From JBCCEV01 sp039030125 (GTDB lineage Bacteria; Pseudomonadota; Gammaproteobacteria; Ga0077536), in NCBI GenBank assembly GCA_039030125.1, contig JBCCEV010000017.1, forward strand, positions 1 through 40,984: a stretch of 40,984 nt of DNA, read 5' to 3'. The position numbers were made by a program, and so were the translations under genes. The notes below the pieces were generated by a model. The model worked only from the letters and a program-made list of their open reading frames with translations. It made no database searches and was not told where the DNA came from. Every line of letters begins with the position of its first letter. Within the stretch, counting starts at the first letter, position 1. Positions 8,593-16,928 of this stretch are shown here, one piece after another.

Positions 8593-9780
8593 TCAACTGA
8601 ATGCTCCGGCGTCGCGCAAAAGGTTTATTTCTTCGCCAGTGTAACCGAGGAACCCCTCGATAATCGCGGCGAAGTTCTGATTAAGCGCAGGTGGCGCAGC
8701 TAAAGATTTGAAATCAACCTGAGCACTGTTGACAGCCAGGGTTCTGACTCCGGTCAAGCCCTGTTGCGAGTCGCTTTCGAGCAGCAGATCTTGCGCGCCT
8801 TGGAGCTCGAAGACTTGGGCCATATCGTTGACGAATCCAAACGGCACCTTGGCGTTCTGCAGCCGCGCGGCAATTTCCTGCGCCGAATACACCGCGGCGG
8901 CCGCACGGATTGCTGCCAAAAGCTTATCGCGGTTCTCCACGCGCTGGGGCCCCGTCTGGAGAGTGGGGTCATCGGCTAAATCGTGGCGATCGAGGGCGCG
9001 AACCAGTTCTCTAAATTGTCGCTCGGTCGCGGCGGCGATCACGATTTGCCGGCCATCCTGGCTTTCGATCACCGAGCCATAAGGCACGATATTGGGATGT
9101 TCGGAGCCCATACGTTGCGGGATGATCCCGCCAACCAGATAGTTGGTGGCTTGATTGGCAAGCGAGGCGATGCCGGCCTGGAACAGTGACACATCCACTA
9201 ATCCGCCCTCGCCGGTGCGCTCGCGGTTTAGCAAGGCCAGCAACAGGCCCTCCTTGAGCTGATGCGAAGCGAGGATGTCTATCAGCGCCACCGGCATCTT
9301 AGTTGGCGGGCCTTCAGCATCACCGTTGAGAGACGTAAAGCCAGTTTCTGCCTGCAAAATCGCATCGAAGCCAGGGCGCGGATCCTGGGGACCGTAAGCG
9401 CTAATTTGACCGTAGATTAAGCGTTCATTAAGTGCTTTTAAGGTGTCAAAATCCAAGGCCAGCTTTTCGGCATCGCCGGGTTTGAAACTCGCGATCACAA
9501 TGTCGGCCTTCGCGGCGAGTGCGTGGGCCACCTGTTTGCCAGCGGCGGTCGAAAAATTCACCGTCAATGATTCCTTGCCCCAGTTCGCGCAGCTGTAGTA
9601 AGCGCAGATATCGCTGTCGCGATCCTCGGAGCTCAATTTGAAGCCGCGCGTCGCATCGCCACCCGTTGCCGGATTTTCAAGCTTGATGACGCGCGCGCCA
9701 AGCTCGGCGAAGCCCATACCAGTGATCGGACCCGCCAGAATGTTTGCGAGTTCGAGGACGATGAAGCTTTGGTCAAACAT
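8593..9780 (-). CDS. CaiB/BaiF family III CoA-transferase
   Basis: A 395-residue protein of the class III CoA-transferase family, which moves CoA between carboxylic acids via an enzyme-bound mixed anhydride. The start VLELANILAGPITGMGFAELGARVIKLE is the standard N-terminal fold, and the conserved Asp is probably that in GFDAILQAETGF or in the VDVSLFQAGIASLA region. The ATG at 9780 is chosen because the family pattern begins there and the length matches (about 390-405). A longer in-frame start at 9963 would overlap the divergent gene and adds residues unlike the family. It is divergent from the biotin carboxylase gene with a 160-base shared upstream region, suggesting co-regulation. Its acyl donor and acceptor are unknown. 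Confidence 0.9.
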   Translation of the reverse strand: MFDQSFIVLELANILAGPITGMGFAELGARVIKLENPATGGDATRGFKLSSEDRDSDICAYYSCANWGKESLTVNFSTAAGKQVAHALAAKADIVIASFKPGDAEKLALDFDTLKALNERLIYGQISAYGPQDPRPGFDAILQAETGFTSLNGDAEGPPTKMPVALIDILASHQLKEGLLLALLNRERTGEGGLVDVSLFQAGIASLANQATNYLVGGIIPQRMGSEHPNIVPYGSVIESQDGRQIVIAAATERQFRELVRALDRHDLADDPTLQTGPQRVENRDKLLAAIRAAAAVYSAQEIAARLQNAKVPFGFVNDMAQVFELQGAQDLLLESDSQQGLTGVRTLAVNSAQVDFKSLAAPPALNQNFAAIIEGFLGYTGEEINLLRDAGAFS

Positions 9781-9906
9781 AAGGACGTCCGAGAGCGGTT
9801 GCTGAACGTGTCGGGCCGCGCATAGTAACAGGCGCGCTCCCGATCTCGGTCGCTTTCCTTGATCGTGATGATCCGTGACATTAATCGATACATCGGCGAG
9901 GATTCT

Positions 9907-9920
9907 AGTTTGCTCAAACT
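9907..9920. promoter_or_regulatory. Interrupted palindrome in the CoA-transferase / carboxylase divergent region
   Basis: AGTTTG-CT-CAAACT is a perfect 6-bp inverted repeat, 20 bases before the biotin carboxylase ATG and inside the 160-base divergent region. It could be an operator for both directions. The carboxylase ATG at 9941 has no recognisable Shine-Dalgarno sequence. Confidence 0.25.
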
Positions 9921-9940
9921 CATACCATCTATCGCGCGCG

Positions 9941-11299
9941 ATGAAACGTTTATTAGTTGCCAACCGTGGCGAAATCGCCTGCCGGGTTATCCGAGCGGCG
10001 CAAGCCTTGAATATCGAGACAGTCGCGGTTTACTCCGAGGCGGATCAGGATGCTTTGCACAAGAATACCGCCGACCAAGCACACGCAATCGGCCCTGCCA
10101 AGGCCCAGGAAAGCTATCTCAACGTTGAGAACGTGCTGGCGGCGGCGGCTGCCAGTGGCGCGGATTCGGTCCACCCTGGCTACGGTTTCCTTGCGGAAAA
10201 TAGCGCGTTTGCCCGACGAGTCGAGGGCGCGGGCCTAATTTGGGTGGGTCCCAGGCCGGAACAAATCGACGCGATGGGCGACAAGGAGCGCGCCCGTGCC
10301 ATTGCCGCCCAAGCCGGTGTGCCAGTGCTGCCCGGCAGCGCGCGCTTCGCGCCGGGGGATAACCAAGGGCTCGAAGGTGCGGCTGAGGACGTTGGCTATC
10401 CGCTGCTGGTGAAAGCATCGGCGGGCGGTGGCGGGATCGGCATGCGCCAAGTCGGTAGCCCAGAAAAGCTTCGCGAGGTCGCCGAGGCTACGCAAGGAAT
10501 GGCTGAGCGCTCGTTTGGGGACGGCACGATTTATCTTGAACGCTATGTTCCTAAGGCGCGGCACATCGAAATCCAGGTATTTGGACTTGGAAACGGTGAG
10601 GTCGTCCACTTCTGGGAGCGGGAATGCTCGATTCAAAGGCGTTTCCAAAAGGTGGTCGAGGAGGCGCCGGCGCCGGGTCTGCCGGGCGCTGTTCGCGAGG
10701 CAATGGCCAAAGCGGCCGTGGCATTAGCCAGTTCGCAGTCCTATGCGGGTGCCGGAACCGTGGAATTCATCGTGGATGCCGACACCTACGACTTTTATTT
10801 CCTGGAGATGAACACGCGGATTCAAGTCGAGCATCCGGTTACGGAAATGGTGACCGGCGCCGATCTGGTGCAATTACAACTGCGGCTAGCTGGCGGTTCT
10901 CTCACGACCCTGAGCCAAGAGGACATCAGCTTGCAGGGCCATGCAATAGAGTGCCGGATTTACGCGGAAAATCCCGCCAAAATGTTTTTACCCTCGCCCG
11001 GGCCCTTGGCGGTGTTTAAGTTGCCGGAGGTCTCCACGAGCTGCCGTGTCGATACTGGATTCCAACAGGGTGATGCTGTCACGCCCTACTATGATCCAAT
11101 GATCGCAAAACTGATTGTTCATGCGGCAAGTCGGGCCGCCGCCTTACAGGCGATGTCAGACGCGCTCGGTCAGACGGCCATCGAAGGTATTCAAGCCAAC
11201 GAAGTTTTTCTGAATAATGTCATTGAGCACCCGTCATTCGCGGCGGGCGATTGCTTCACAGGTTTTATTGACCAACACAAAGATGCACTGATCCCCTAA
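9941..11299 (+). CDS. Biotin carboxylase subunit (AccC-like) of a urea-carboxylase-type complex
   Basis: A 452-residue ATP-grasp enzyme that carboxylates biotin with ATP and bicarbonate. KRLLVANRGEIACRVIRAA is the N-terminal signature, HPGYGFLAEN follows, KASAGGGGIGMR is the glycine-rich ATP loop, and EMNTRIQVEHPVTEM carries the catalytic Glu/Arg. Length matches free AccC (about 450), so this is a stand-alone biotin carboxylase domain. The ATG at 9941 fits the conserved start; the longer frame from 9875 adds unrelated residues. Downstream are two carboxyltransferase halves of the KipI/KipA type and a biotin carrier, so it serves that complex, not acetyl-CoA carboxylase. No Shine-Dalgarno is seen. 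Confidence 0.92.
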   Translation: MKRLLVANRGEIACRVIRAAQALNIETVAVYSEADQDALHKNTADQAHAIGPAKAQESYLNVENVLAAAAASGADSVHPGYGFLAENSAFARRVEGAGLIWVGPRPEQIDAMGDKERARAIAAQAGVPVLPGSARFAPGDNQGLEGAAEDVGYPLLVKASAGGGGIGMRQVGSPEKLREVAEATQGMAERSFGDGTIYLERYVPKARHIEIQVFGLGNGEVVHFWERECSIQRRFQKVVEEAPAPGLPGAVREAMAKAAVALASSQSYAGAGTVEFIVDADTYDFYFLEMNTRIQVEHPVTEMVTGADLVQLQLRLAGGSLTTLSQEDISLQGHAIECRIYAENPAKMFLPSPGPLAVFKLPEVSTSCRVDTGFQQGDAVTPYYDPMIAKLIVHAASRAAALQAMSDALGQTAIEGIQANEVFLNNVIEHPSFAAGDCFTGFIDQHKDALIP

Positions 11300-11310
11300 G
11301 AGGTCTGAAG

Positions 11311-12183
11311 ATGATTTATGACCCACCCCGGTTTTTGCCCGGTGGCGATCGATTTTTGCTGATCGAATTCGGCGATGAAATGACGCTTGAACTCAATTTC
11401 TTGGCGCAAGACCTGGCTGCACAAACCGCCGCGCAGAAACTCACTGGCGTCATCGAAACAGCACCGTGTTTTGCCACTCTGCTGGTCCATTACGAACCGG
11501 ATGAGATTGATTTTGCAGATCTCGTTAAAGAGATGACGCGTTTGTACGAGGGCGTGGATATCGAAGGTGACTTCGAGTTACCCAGTCGGCTCCTGAGTTT
11601 GCCTGCCGTTTATCTCGATCCATGGACCGAAGACGCGATGAAGAAGTATCGCGACGAGATCAATCCTGACAAGGAACCCGATCCCGAATTCATTGCCGGC
11701 CTCAACGATCTCGCGGATGTTGATCAGTTCGTCCGCGTTCATGCCGGAACTGAATATTGGGTCGCAGCGCTGGGATTTTGGCCGGGTACGCCCTTCATGA
11801 TGCCGCTCGATCCGCGCTGCAAACTGGTGGCGCCCAAGTACAATCCACCCCGGACCTTCACGCCCAAGGGCACGATAGGCATGGGCGGTTCTTCGACCGC
11901 GATTTATCCGGTTGATGGTCCGGGCGGCTATCAAATTTTCGCGCGTACGCCGGTGCCGATCTGGGATATGAATCGCGGCCTTCCGCAGTTCGAGCAGGCG
12001 CCATATTTGCTGCGGCCAACCGACCGGTTGAAGTTTATCCCTTGCAGCGTGGAAGAATTCGAGGCCGCCGAGCGCCAGGTTTCCGAGGGCACCTATCAAA
12101 TTAATATCGCTGAATATCAAAAGATTTCGCTCAAACAATACAAGCACTGGGTCAGCGGGCTTGATATGGAACAGCGGTTCTGA
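11311..12183 (+). CDS. Carboxyltransferase subunit, AHS1 (KipI / CT_C_D) type, urea-carboxylase-like
   Basis: A 290-residue protein matching one half of the carboxyltransferase domain of urea carboxylase. The early GGDRFLLIEFGDEM, then PLDPRCKLVAPKYNPPRT, IGMGGSSTAIYPVDGPGGYQ and LLRPTDRLKFIP follow the urea carboxylase pattern (DPR...KYNPxRTxTP...GPGGYQ) more closely than the 5-oxoprolinase subunit PxpB, which is also shorter (about 220). It starts 11 bases after the biotin carboxylase stop with GAGG upstream. Known family members act on urea, guanidine or 5-oxoproline; the substrate here is open. No amidase or allophanate hydrolase gene occurs in the window. Confidence 0.85.
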   Translation: MIYDPPRFLPGGDRFLLIEFGDEMTLELNFLAQDLAAQTAAQKLTGVIETAPCFATLLVHYEPDEIDFADLVKEMTRLYEGVDIEGDFELPSRLLSLPAVYLDPWTEDAMKKYRDEINPDKEPDPEFIAGLNDLADVDQFVRVHAGTEYWVAALGFWPGTPFMMPLDPRCKLVAPKYNPPRTFTPKGTIGMGGSSTAIYPVDGPGGYQIFARTPVPIWDMNRGLPQFEQAPYLLRPTDRLKFIPCSVEEFEAAERQVSEGTYQINIAEYQKISLKQYKHWVSGLDMEQRF

Positions 12184-12198
12184 GGGTGGGGAAGAATA

Positions 12199-13173
12199 AT
12201 GATTGAAGTCATCAAACCCGGCCTTGAAAGCAGTATCCAAGATTGGCCGGGCCGTTATGGCTACCTTAACCTTGGGTTTCCATGGTCTGGGCCGATGGAT
12301 TCCTGGTCGATGCGGTTGGCCAACGTCTTGGTTGGTAACGCGCCTGGCGCCCCAGCATTGGAGTGCCAGTTCATGGGTCCAACGCTCAAATTTAACCAGG
12401 CCGCGGTGATTGCGGTGACGGGCGCCGACATGCAACCGAAGCTGGACGATGTTGCAATTGAGATGTGGCGCAGTGTGGCGGTAACAAGTGGGCAAACGCT
12501 TACCCTGGCGTTTCCGAAACTCGGTGCTCGAACCTACCTTGCAGTGGCCGGCGCTTTTGACGTCCCTGAATATTATGGTTCGAAAGGGACGTTCCACAAA
12601 GGCGGTCTTGGCGGGGTGGAAGGACATGCGATTCAAGCGGGTCAATCCTTGTCTGTTAATACGGGCAATGGCCAAGCGGGACGGCAAGTTAAAGAAGGGG
12701 CTCGTCCGCACATCAAAACCGACAAGGTTTGGGAAGTCGAAGTGGTGCGCGGCCCCAACGATGATTGGGTCGACGATGCAGGTCACCAGCGCTTTTTGTC
12801 CACCGATTGGAAGTTGTCATCAAAGAGCGATCGCTCCGGCTTCCGATTGGATGGTCCAGACTGGACGTTTAACGAACGCGCCCACAATAAATTGCCAGAG
12901 CACGGTTCGGACCCCGCCAACATCATGGACCAAGGTTATCCGGTGGGAGCGATCAACGTTGCGGGCCAAACGCCGATCATCTTGGTCAACGATGGGCCCA
13001 GTATGGGTGGCTTCATAAACCCCTACACCGTGCCGCAATGTGCATTTTGGAAACTCGGTCAATCCAAACCTTCCGAAGTTTATCAATTCAAAGAGGTTTC
13101 AGTTGCGCAAGCGCAACAGCAGGCTCGTGATATAGCGGCGCTTTGCACTGAGGCCAGCATCGAACAAGTTTGA
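12199..13173 (+). CDS. Carboxyltransferase subunit, AHS2 (KipA / CT_A_B) type, urea-carboxylase-like
   Basis: A 324-residue protein forming the other half of the carboxyltransferase. IEVIKPGLESSIQDWPGRYGY, GPMDSWSMRLANVLVGN, ALECQFMGPTLKF, AVTGADM and TYLAVAGAFDVPEY...GSKGTFHKGGLGG are classic for this fold and closely follow urea carboxylase. GGGGAAG precedes the ATG and the gap from AHS1 is 15 bases. In fused urea carboxylase the AHS2 part lies before AHS1; here the gene order is AHS1 then AHS2, as in pxpB-pxpC. It should pair with the previous protein to move the carboxyl group from biotin to the acceptor. Confidence 0.87.
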   Translation: MIEVIKPGLESSIQDWPGRYGYLNLGFPWSGPMDSWSMRLANVLVGNAPGAPALECQFMGPTLKFNQAAVIAVTGADMQPKLDDVAIEMWRSVAVTSGQTLTLAFPKLGARTYLAVAGAFDVPEYYGSKGTFHKGGLGGVEGHAIQAGQSLSVNTGNGQAGRQVKEGARPHIKTDKVWEVEVVRGPNDDWVDDAGHQRFLSTDWKLSSKSDRSGFRLDGPDWTFNERAHNKLPEHGSDPANIMDQGYPVGAINVAGQTPIILVNDGPSMGGFINPYTVPQCAFWKLGQSKPSEVYQFKEVSVAQAQQQARDIAALCTEASIEQV

Positions 13174-13186
13174 GGAGCAACGAGCA

Positions 13187-13405
13187 ATGGCGCACGAAGT
13201 AGAACTACAAACCGCCGGCAATATGTGGAAAGTACTGGTGAAGATCGGTGACGAAGTTAGCGCGGGCGATACGCTTTTCATTATGGAAGTGATGAAAATG
13301 GAAGTACCCCATGAGGCGCCCGCAGACGGCAAGGTCACAGCGGTGAATGTCGAAGAAGGTCAAGAGGGGCTCGATGCGGGAATGGTCGCGGTGGTTATCG
13401 ACTAG
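13187..13405 (+). CDS. Stand-alone biotin carboxyl carrier protein (72 aa)
   Basis: A 72-residue biotinyl domain with almost nothing outside the fold. Lys37 in EVMKMEV is the expected biotinylated residue; the usual AMKM or SMKM is VMKM here. GKVTAVNVEEGQEGLDAG gives the second half of the barrel. GAGGAG sits 8 bases before the ATG, and the gap from the AHS2 gene is 13 bases. It has no N-terminal linker as in AccB. It should carry carboxybiotin between the biotin carboxylase and the two-part carboxyltransferase. Biotin ligase must be supplied elsewhere. Confidence 0.9.
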   Translation: MAHEVELQTAGNMWKVLVKIGDEVSAGDTLFIMEVMKMEVPHEAPADGKVTAVNVEEGQEGLDAGMVAVVID

Positions 13406-13544
13406 CGAGGACCTCGAGTGCCCGCGTCATTGGTTAGAAAGCCTCGCTGCCGATGACTAATCTCAGACGAATTATTCAAGCAGTGCGCGCGTCGCCGTCT
13501 GGCGGTAACATAACGCCTAGTTAGTATTCAGACGGAGTAGTTCA

Positions 13545-14390
13545 ATGCCCCGGTGCGGAGTAGTGATTTTTGTTACCGACCTCTCGATGCAGCCGGCCGA
13601 GCTCGCGATCGCGGTTGAAGAGCGTGGGCTTGATTCGTTGTTTGTGACCGAGCACACGCATATTCCAACGAATTCGAAATCGCCGTTTCTGCCCGGCGGA
13701 GAAGTGCCTGAGCACTACCGCCGAACCTACGATCCCTTCGTTGCCTTGGGCGCGGCCGCAGCAGTTACCAAGCGAATCGCGTTAGGCACGGGGATTTGTT
13801 TAGTCTCCCAACGTGACCCAATCACGTTGGCCAAAGAGGTGGCAACGCTTGATCGCATGTCGAACGGACGCTTCATCTTTGGTATTGGCGCGGGTTGGAA
13901 TAAGCCGGAAGTGGAGAACCACGGCACGCCATTTGATCAACGGTGGGCAATATTGCGCGAACGCATTTTAGCCATGAAGGTGATCTGGAGCGAAGAGCAC
14001 CCAGAGTTCCATGGGGACCATGTGAATTTTGATCCCATGCTTTCGTATCCGAAACCGGTGCAGGCGGGTGGCCCACCGATCTGGATCGGCGCCAACTCCA
14101 AGTACGTCGCCGAGCGAATTGCAGAATACGCCGACGGCTGGTTGCCGATTGGCGGGCGCGATGGCGGCGCCGATATCGAAGCCGTAGCGGCGGCCTGCGA
14201 AGCGCGCGGACGGTCGATCGATGACATCGTAATGGCCTTGTTTTTTCCGCCTATGGACGTGGGTGAGTGCCGAGCGAAAGTCGATGAGGGGTATTCCGAA
14301 TTTATTTTCGCTTTGCCGTCAGCGCCCGCCGACGAAGTGCTTGTCGAACTCGATAAGATCGCCAAAATTTCTGACGAGCTGCGTGCCTGA
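13545..14390 (+). CDS. LLM-class oxidoreductase, F420-type (Rv2161c/TIGR03619-like)
   Basis: A 281-residue luciferase-like TIM barrel. LDSLFVTEHTHIP, KRIALGTGICLVSQRDPITLAKEVATLD, GRFIFGIGAGWNKPEVENHG and GPPIWIGANSKY are the diagnostic stretches of the TIGR03619 group annotated as F420-dependent, here by resemblance only. It follows the biotin carrier after a 139-base gap and is overlapped by the SrkA-like gene by 8 bases, so it is transcribed with the kinase. If the cell lacks F420 it may use FMN. Substrate unknown. Confidence 0.87.
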   Translation: MPRCGVVIFVTDLSMQPAELAIAVEERGLDSLFVTEHTHIPTNSKSPFLPGGEVPEHYRRTYDPFVALGAAAAVTKRIALGTGICLVSQRDPITLAKEVATLDRMSNGRFIFGIGAGWNKPEVENHGTPFDQRWAILRERILAMKVIWSEEHPEFHGDHVNFDPMLSYPKPVQAGGPPIWIGANSKYVAERIAEYADGWLPIGGRDGGADIEAVAAACEARGRSIDDIVMALFFPPMDVGECRAKVDEGYSEFIFALPSAPADEVLVELDKIAKISDELRA

Positions 14391-15420
14391 AGCGCCTAAC
14401 CCGCACCAAGCTTCTGCGGTGGATAATCCGCGCCCGTTCGATGAGCTCACACCCGACCTAGTGCTCGATGCCGTCGAGGCGTCGGGCCTGGTTCCCGATG
14501 GGCGTTTGACGGCGCTTAACTCGTTCGAAAATCGCGTCTACCAGATTGGTCTTGAGGAGGCCTCGCCGGTCATTGGAAAGTTCTACCGTCCGGGCCGCTG
14601 GAGCGACGCGCAGATCATCGAAGAGCATCGTTATACGCTCGACCTGGCGGCGCTCGAAATGCCGGTGGCGCCGCCGCTCGCGGATAGCCAAGGCGCGACC
14701 CTTCGTGCCCATGGCCAACATCGGTTCTCACTTTTCGAACGGCGTGGTGGCCGCACGCCAGAACTTGATCGCGACGAGGTGCTGCTCGCTTTAGGACGCT
14801 TTCTCGGCCGTATGCATCGCTACGGCGCGCACCGCCCGTTCGAGTGTAGACCGCATCTGACGGTGGCATCGTTCGGTGTCGCTAGCGCGGATTTCATCAC
14901 AGGGCATTTCATTCCGGCCGATCTGCGGGAGTCATATGTGAGTTTGACGCGCGATTTGATTGCGCTGCTCGAACAGCGGTTCGCGGCATTGTCAGAACTG
15001 CGACCAATTGCGGTCCACGGGGACTGCCATCGGGGCAATTTGCTTTGGTGGGACGAACAGCCGCTATTTCTCGATTTCGATGATGCCAGGATGGCGCCCG
15101 CGGTGCAGGATCTTTGGATGTTGACTTCGGGGCCTCGGAGCGAGCAGGAAATGCAGCTTGGTCTTCTACTGCGCGGTTATGAAGAGTTCCATGAGTTTGA
15201 CTATCGTGAGCTCGCTTTGGCTGAGCCGCTGCGGACTTTACGGATGATGCACTATGCCGCGTGGCTTGCCCGGCGATGGGACGATCCAGCATTCCCGCAA
15301 GCATTCCCATGGTTCAATACCCAACGGTACTGGGAGCAGCATATCCTCGATCTTCGTGAGCAGTTTGCGGCACTTTCACAAGCGCCCAGCGTTAATCAGT
15401 CGATGTTGCTCGATGTCTAA
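14383..15420 (+). CDS. srkA: SrkA/RdoA (YihE)-family stress response kinase
   Basis: A 345-residue protein of the choline-kinase-like fold, close in length to E. coli SrkA (328). FENRVYQIGLE is the nucleotide-binding region, HGDCHRGNLLWWDEQ is the Brenner motif with the catalytic Asp, and FLDFDDARM holds the Mg-binding Asp. SrkA phosphorylates proteins in the envelope and oxidative stress response and counters MazF toxicity in E. coli. The GTG at 14383 is chosen because it starts just before a natural N-terminus (PEAPNPHQASAVDN) and overlaps the LLM stop by 8 bases. A longer frame from 14263 would overlap the LLM gene by 128 bases. Confidence 0.85.
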   Translation: MPEAPNPHQASAVDNPRPFDELTPDLVLDAVEASGLVPDGRLTALNSFENRVYQIGLEEASPVIGKFYRPGRWSDAQIIEEHRYTLDLAALEMPVAPPLADSQGATLRAHGQHRFSLFERRGGRTPELDRDEVLLALGRFLGRMHRYGAHRPFECRPHLTVASFGVASADFITGHFIPADLRESYVSLTRDLIALLEQRFAALSELRPIAVHGDCHRGNLLWWDEQPLFLDFDDARMAPAVQDLWMLTSGPRSEQEMQLGLLLRGYEEFHEFDYRELALAEPLRTLRMMHYAAWLARRWDDPAFPQAFPWFNTQRYWEQHILDLREQFAALSQAPSVNQSMLLDV

Positions 15421-15793
15421 GGACAGAACACCCTCAGTCGATTTGAGCGCTATCTGTGCCTTGGTTGCGATAGCAGGTTTTGCCTTGGCTTCGGTAATGA
15501 TATTGCTCAGCGTGGTATTTGAGCTAAAGCCGCTTTTCATTCATCTTTTTGGATTTGGATCCGCGGTCATGATTATCGCGACTTTAGGCTCGCTGTTGAC
15601 CTGGGATGGCAAGACATCCTGGACGCGGCCTGTCCGCGTTGTCGCACTCGGGGTCAGTCTTTCCTTCCTCGGCTTATTGATGGAATCGCTAAGCGGAATG
15701 CCGCAGCCCGCGCTTAAGTTATCTGGCAGCGTAGTGGCGATGGGCGGGATCTTGTGGGTGTTGTGGGTGATAGGCGAAAAGCGATCGCGCTGA
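15413..15793 (+). CDS. Small hydrophobic membrane protein
   Basis: A 126-residue protein with four probable membrane helices: near 14-36 (AICALVAIAGFALASVMILL), 42-62, 77-93 and 99-118, ending EKRSR. The ATG at 15413 overlaps the SrkA stop by 8 bases, so it is translationally coupled to the kinase. The longer frame from 15254 runs through the kinase gene in another frame and is not used. No family is recognised. Its place behind a stress kinase hints at an envelope-related role, but this is only context. Confidence 0.7.
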   Translation: MSKDRTPSVDLSAICALVAIAGFALASVMILLSVVFELKPLFIHLFGFGSAVMIIATLGSLLTWDGKTSWTRPVRVVALGVSLSFLGLLMESLSGMPQPALKLSGSVVAMGGILWVLWVIGEKRSR

Positions 15794-15889
15794 GCCGAGC
15801 CGCTGGCGAACTAGTCCACGCCGGGCGATTCTGATTAAATGCCGCGCAGCGCATCAACTCACCTTAATTCGTAAAGACGGGAGAATTAC

Positions 15890-16900
15890 ATGCAAGTCGG
15901 GTACTTTCCGTGCAGCCAAGATCCGCCGGACGGCAAGAACGTTGCGCGACTGATCGATGAATTGGTCGAACAAGCTGAGCATTGTGAAGCCGTAGGTTTC
16001 GATGGTTTCTTCTTCACCGAGCATCATCAGCAGGAAGATGGGTATTTGCCTTCTCCGGTGCTGTTGGCTGGGATGATTGGAATGCGTACGCAACGCATGA
16101 AGGTTGGGACCTGTGTATTGTTGGCGCCGCTTTATCATCCTATCCGTCTTGCCGAAGACATCGCCGTGATTGATCAGGCCACCAAGGGGCGGATGGTCGC
16201 CGCGGTCGGCATCGGTTATCAGCCGTTGGATTTTGACGCCTTCGGTGTGCCCGTCAAACAGCGCGTCAGACGCACCGAGGAAGCAGTCGAGATCATGCGC
16301 AAGGCTTGGACCGGCGAGCCGTTTTCGTATGACAGCCGTTACCATGTGATCGATAACGTTCGGGTAACCCCGCCGTCATATCAGGGTGACGGGCCGCCGA
16401 TTTGGATGGCGGCGTGGGCGCCTGCGGGCCTGGAACGCGCCGGCCGCATGGCCGATGGTTGGATCGCGGATCCAATCCAATCATTGCCCGTGATTAAGGA
16501 CTACGCCAACCAATATCGCGCACAAGCGGAGCAGCACGGGCGCAAACCCTACGTGGTCCTAATGCGTGACTGTGTGATCGGTAAAGATTGGCAAGCAGCG
16601 GTTGCCAAGAGCGAACCAACCATGGTCACCCACCGCTGGTATTTCCACTATGGTGCTTATGTCCCCGATGACTATCTGAAAGATATCAAGGAACCGGAAG
16701 ACATGACTTTCGAGGCGTGTGCGAAAGATCGATTGATTGCCGGGTCTCCGCAGGAATGTTTAGAGCAACTAACGATGTGGAAAGAAGAAATCCAACCTGA
16801 TTATCTGATGATCCGAATGCGCCAACCCGGCGGCCCCCCGCAGGCGGAAGCGCTGGAAGATATTCGCCTTTTTGGCGAACAGGTCATTGCGTCCCTATAG
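15890..16900 (+). CDS. LLM-class flavin-dependent oxidoreductase
   Basis: A 336-residue luciferase-like protein longer than the two earlier LLM genes. GFDGFFFTEHHQQEDGYLPSP, KVGTCVLLAPLYHPIRLAEDIAVID, GRMVAAVGIGYQPLDFDAFG and GPPIWMAAWAP are family stretches, and the TEHH at the barrel mouth is typical of bacterial luciferase alpha and alkanal-type members, suggesting FMN and a monooxygenase. GGGAG precedes the ATG by 8 bases. The next gene starts 28 bases downstream. The substrate may be an aldehyde, ketone or other carbonyl; not resolved. Confidence 0.87.
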   Translation: MQVGYFPCSQDPPDGKNVARLIDELVEQAEHCEAVGFDGFFFTEHHQQEDGYLPSPVLLAGMIGMRTQRMKVGTCVLLAPLYHPIRLAEDIAVIDQATKGRMVAAVGIGYQPLDFDAFGVPVKQRVRRTEEAVEIMRKAWTGEPFSYDSRYHVIDNVRVTPPSYQGDGPPIWMAAWAPAGLERAGRMADGWIADPIQSLPVIKDYANQYRAQAEQHGRKPYVVLMRDCVIGKDWQAAVAKSEPTMVTHRWYFHYGAYVPDDYLKDIKEPEDMTFEACAKDRLIAGSPQECLEQLTMWKEEIQPDYLMIRMRQPGGPPQAEALEDIRLFGEQVIASL

Positions 16901-16928
16901 CGGCGAGCGTGGAGGAGGAGCGAGTGTA

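Noticed and set aside
11578..12786. A 402-codon open frame on the minus strand across the AHS1 and AHS2 genes
   Set aside because: It is antisense to conserved carboxyltransferase genes and has no recognisable motif.
11311..13173. Naming the two carboxyltransferase halves as 5-oxoprolinase PxpB/PxpC
   Set aside because: No PxpA gene is adjacent, AHS1 is longer than PxpB and its motifs read closer to urea carboxylase, so the name would be misleading.
13406..13544. Possible terminator between the biotin carrier and the LLM gene
   Set aside because: Only 4-bp complementary arms such as GGCG/CGCC were found, with no T tract.
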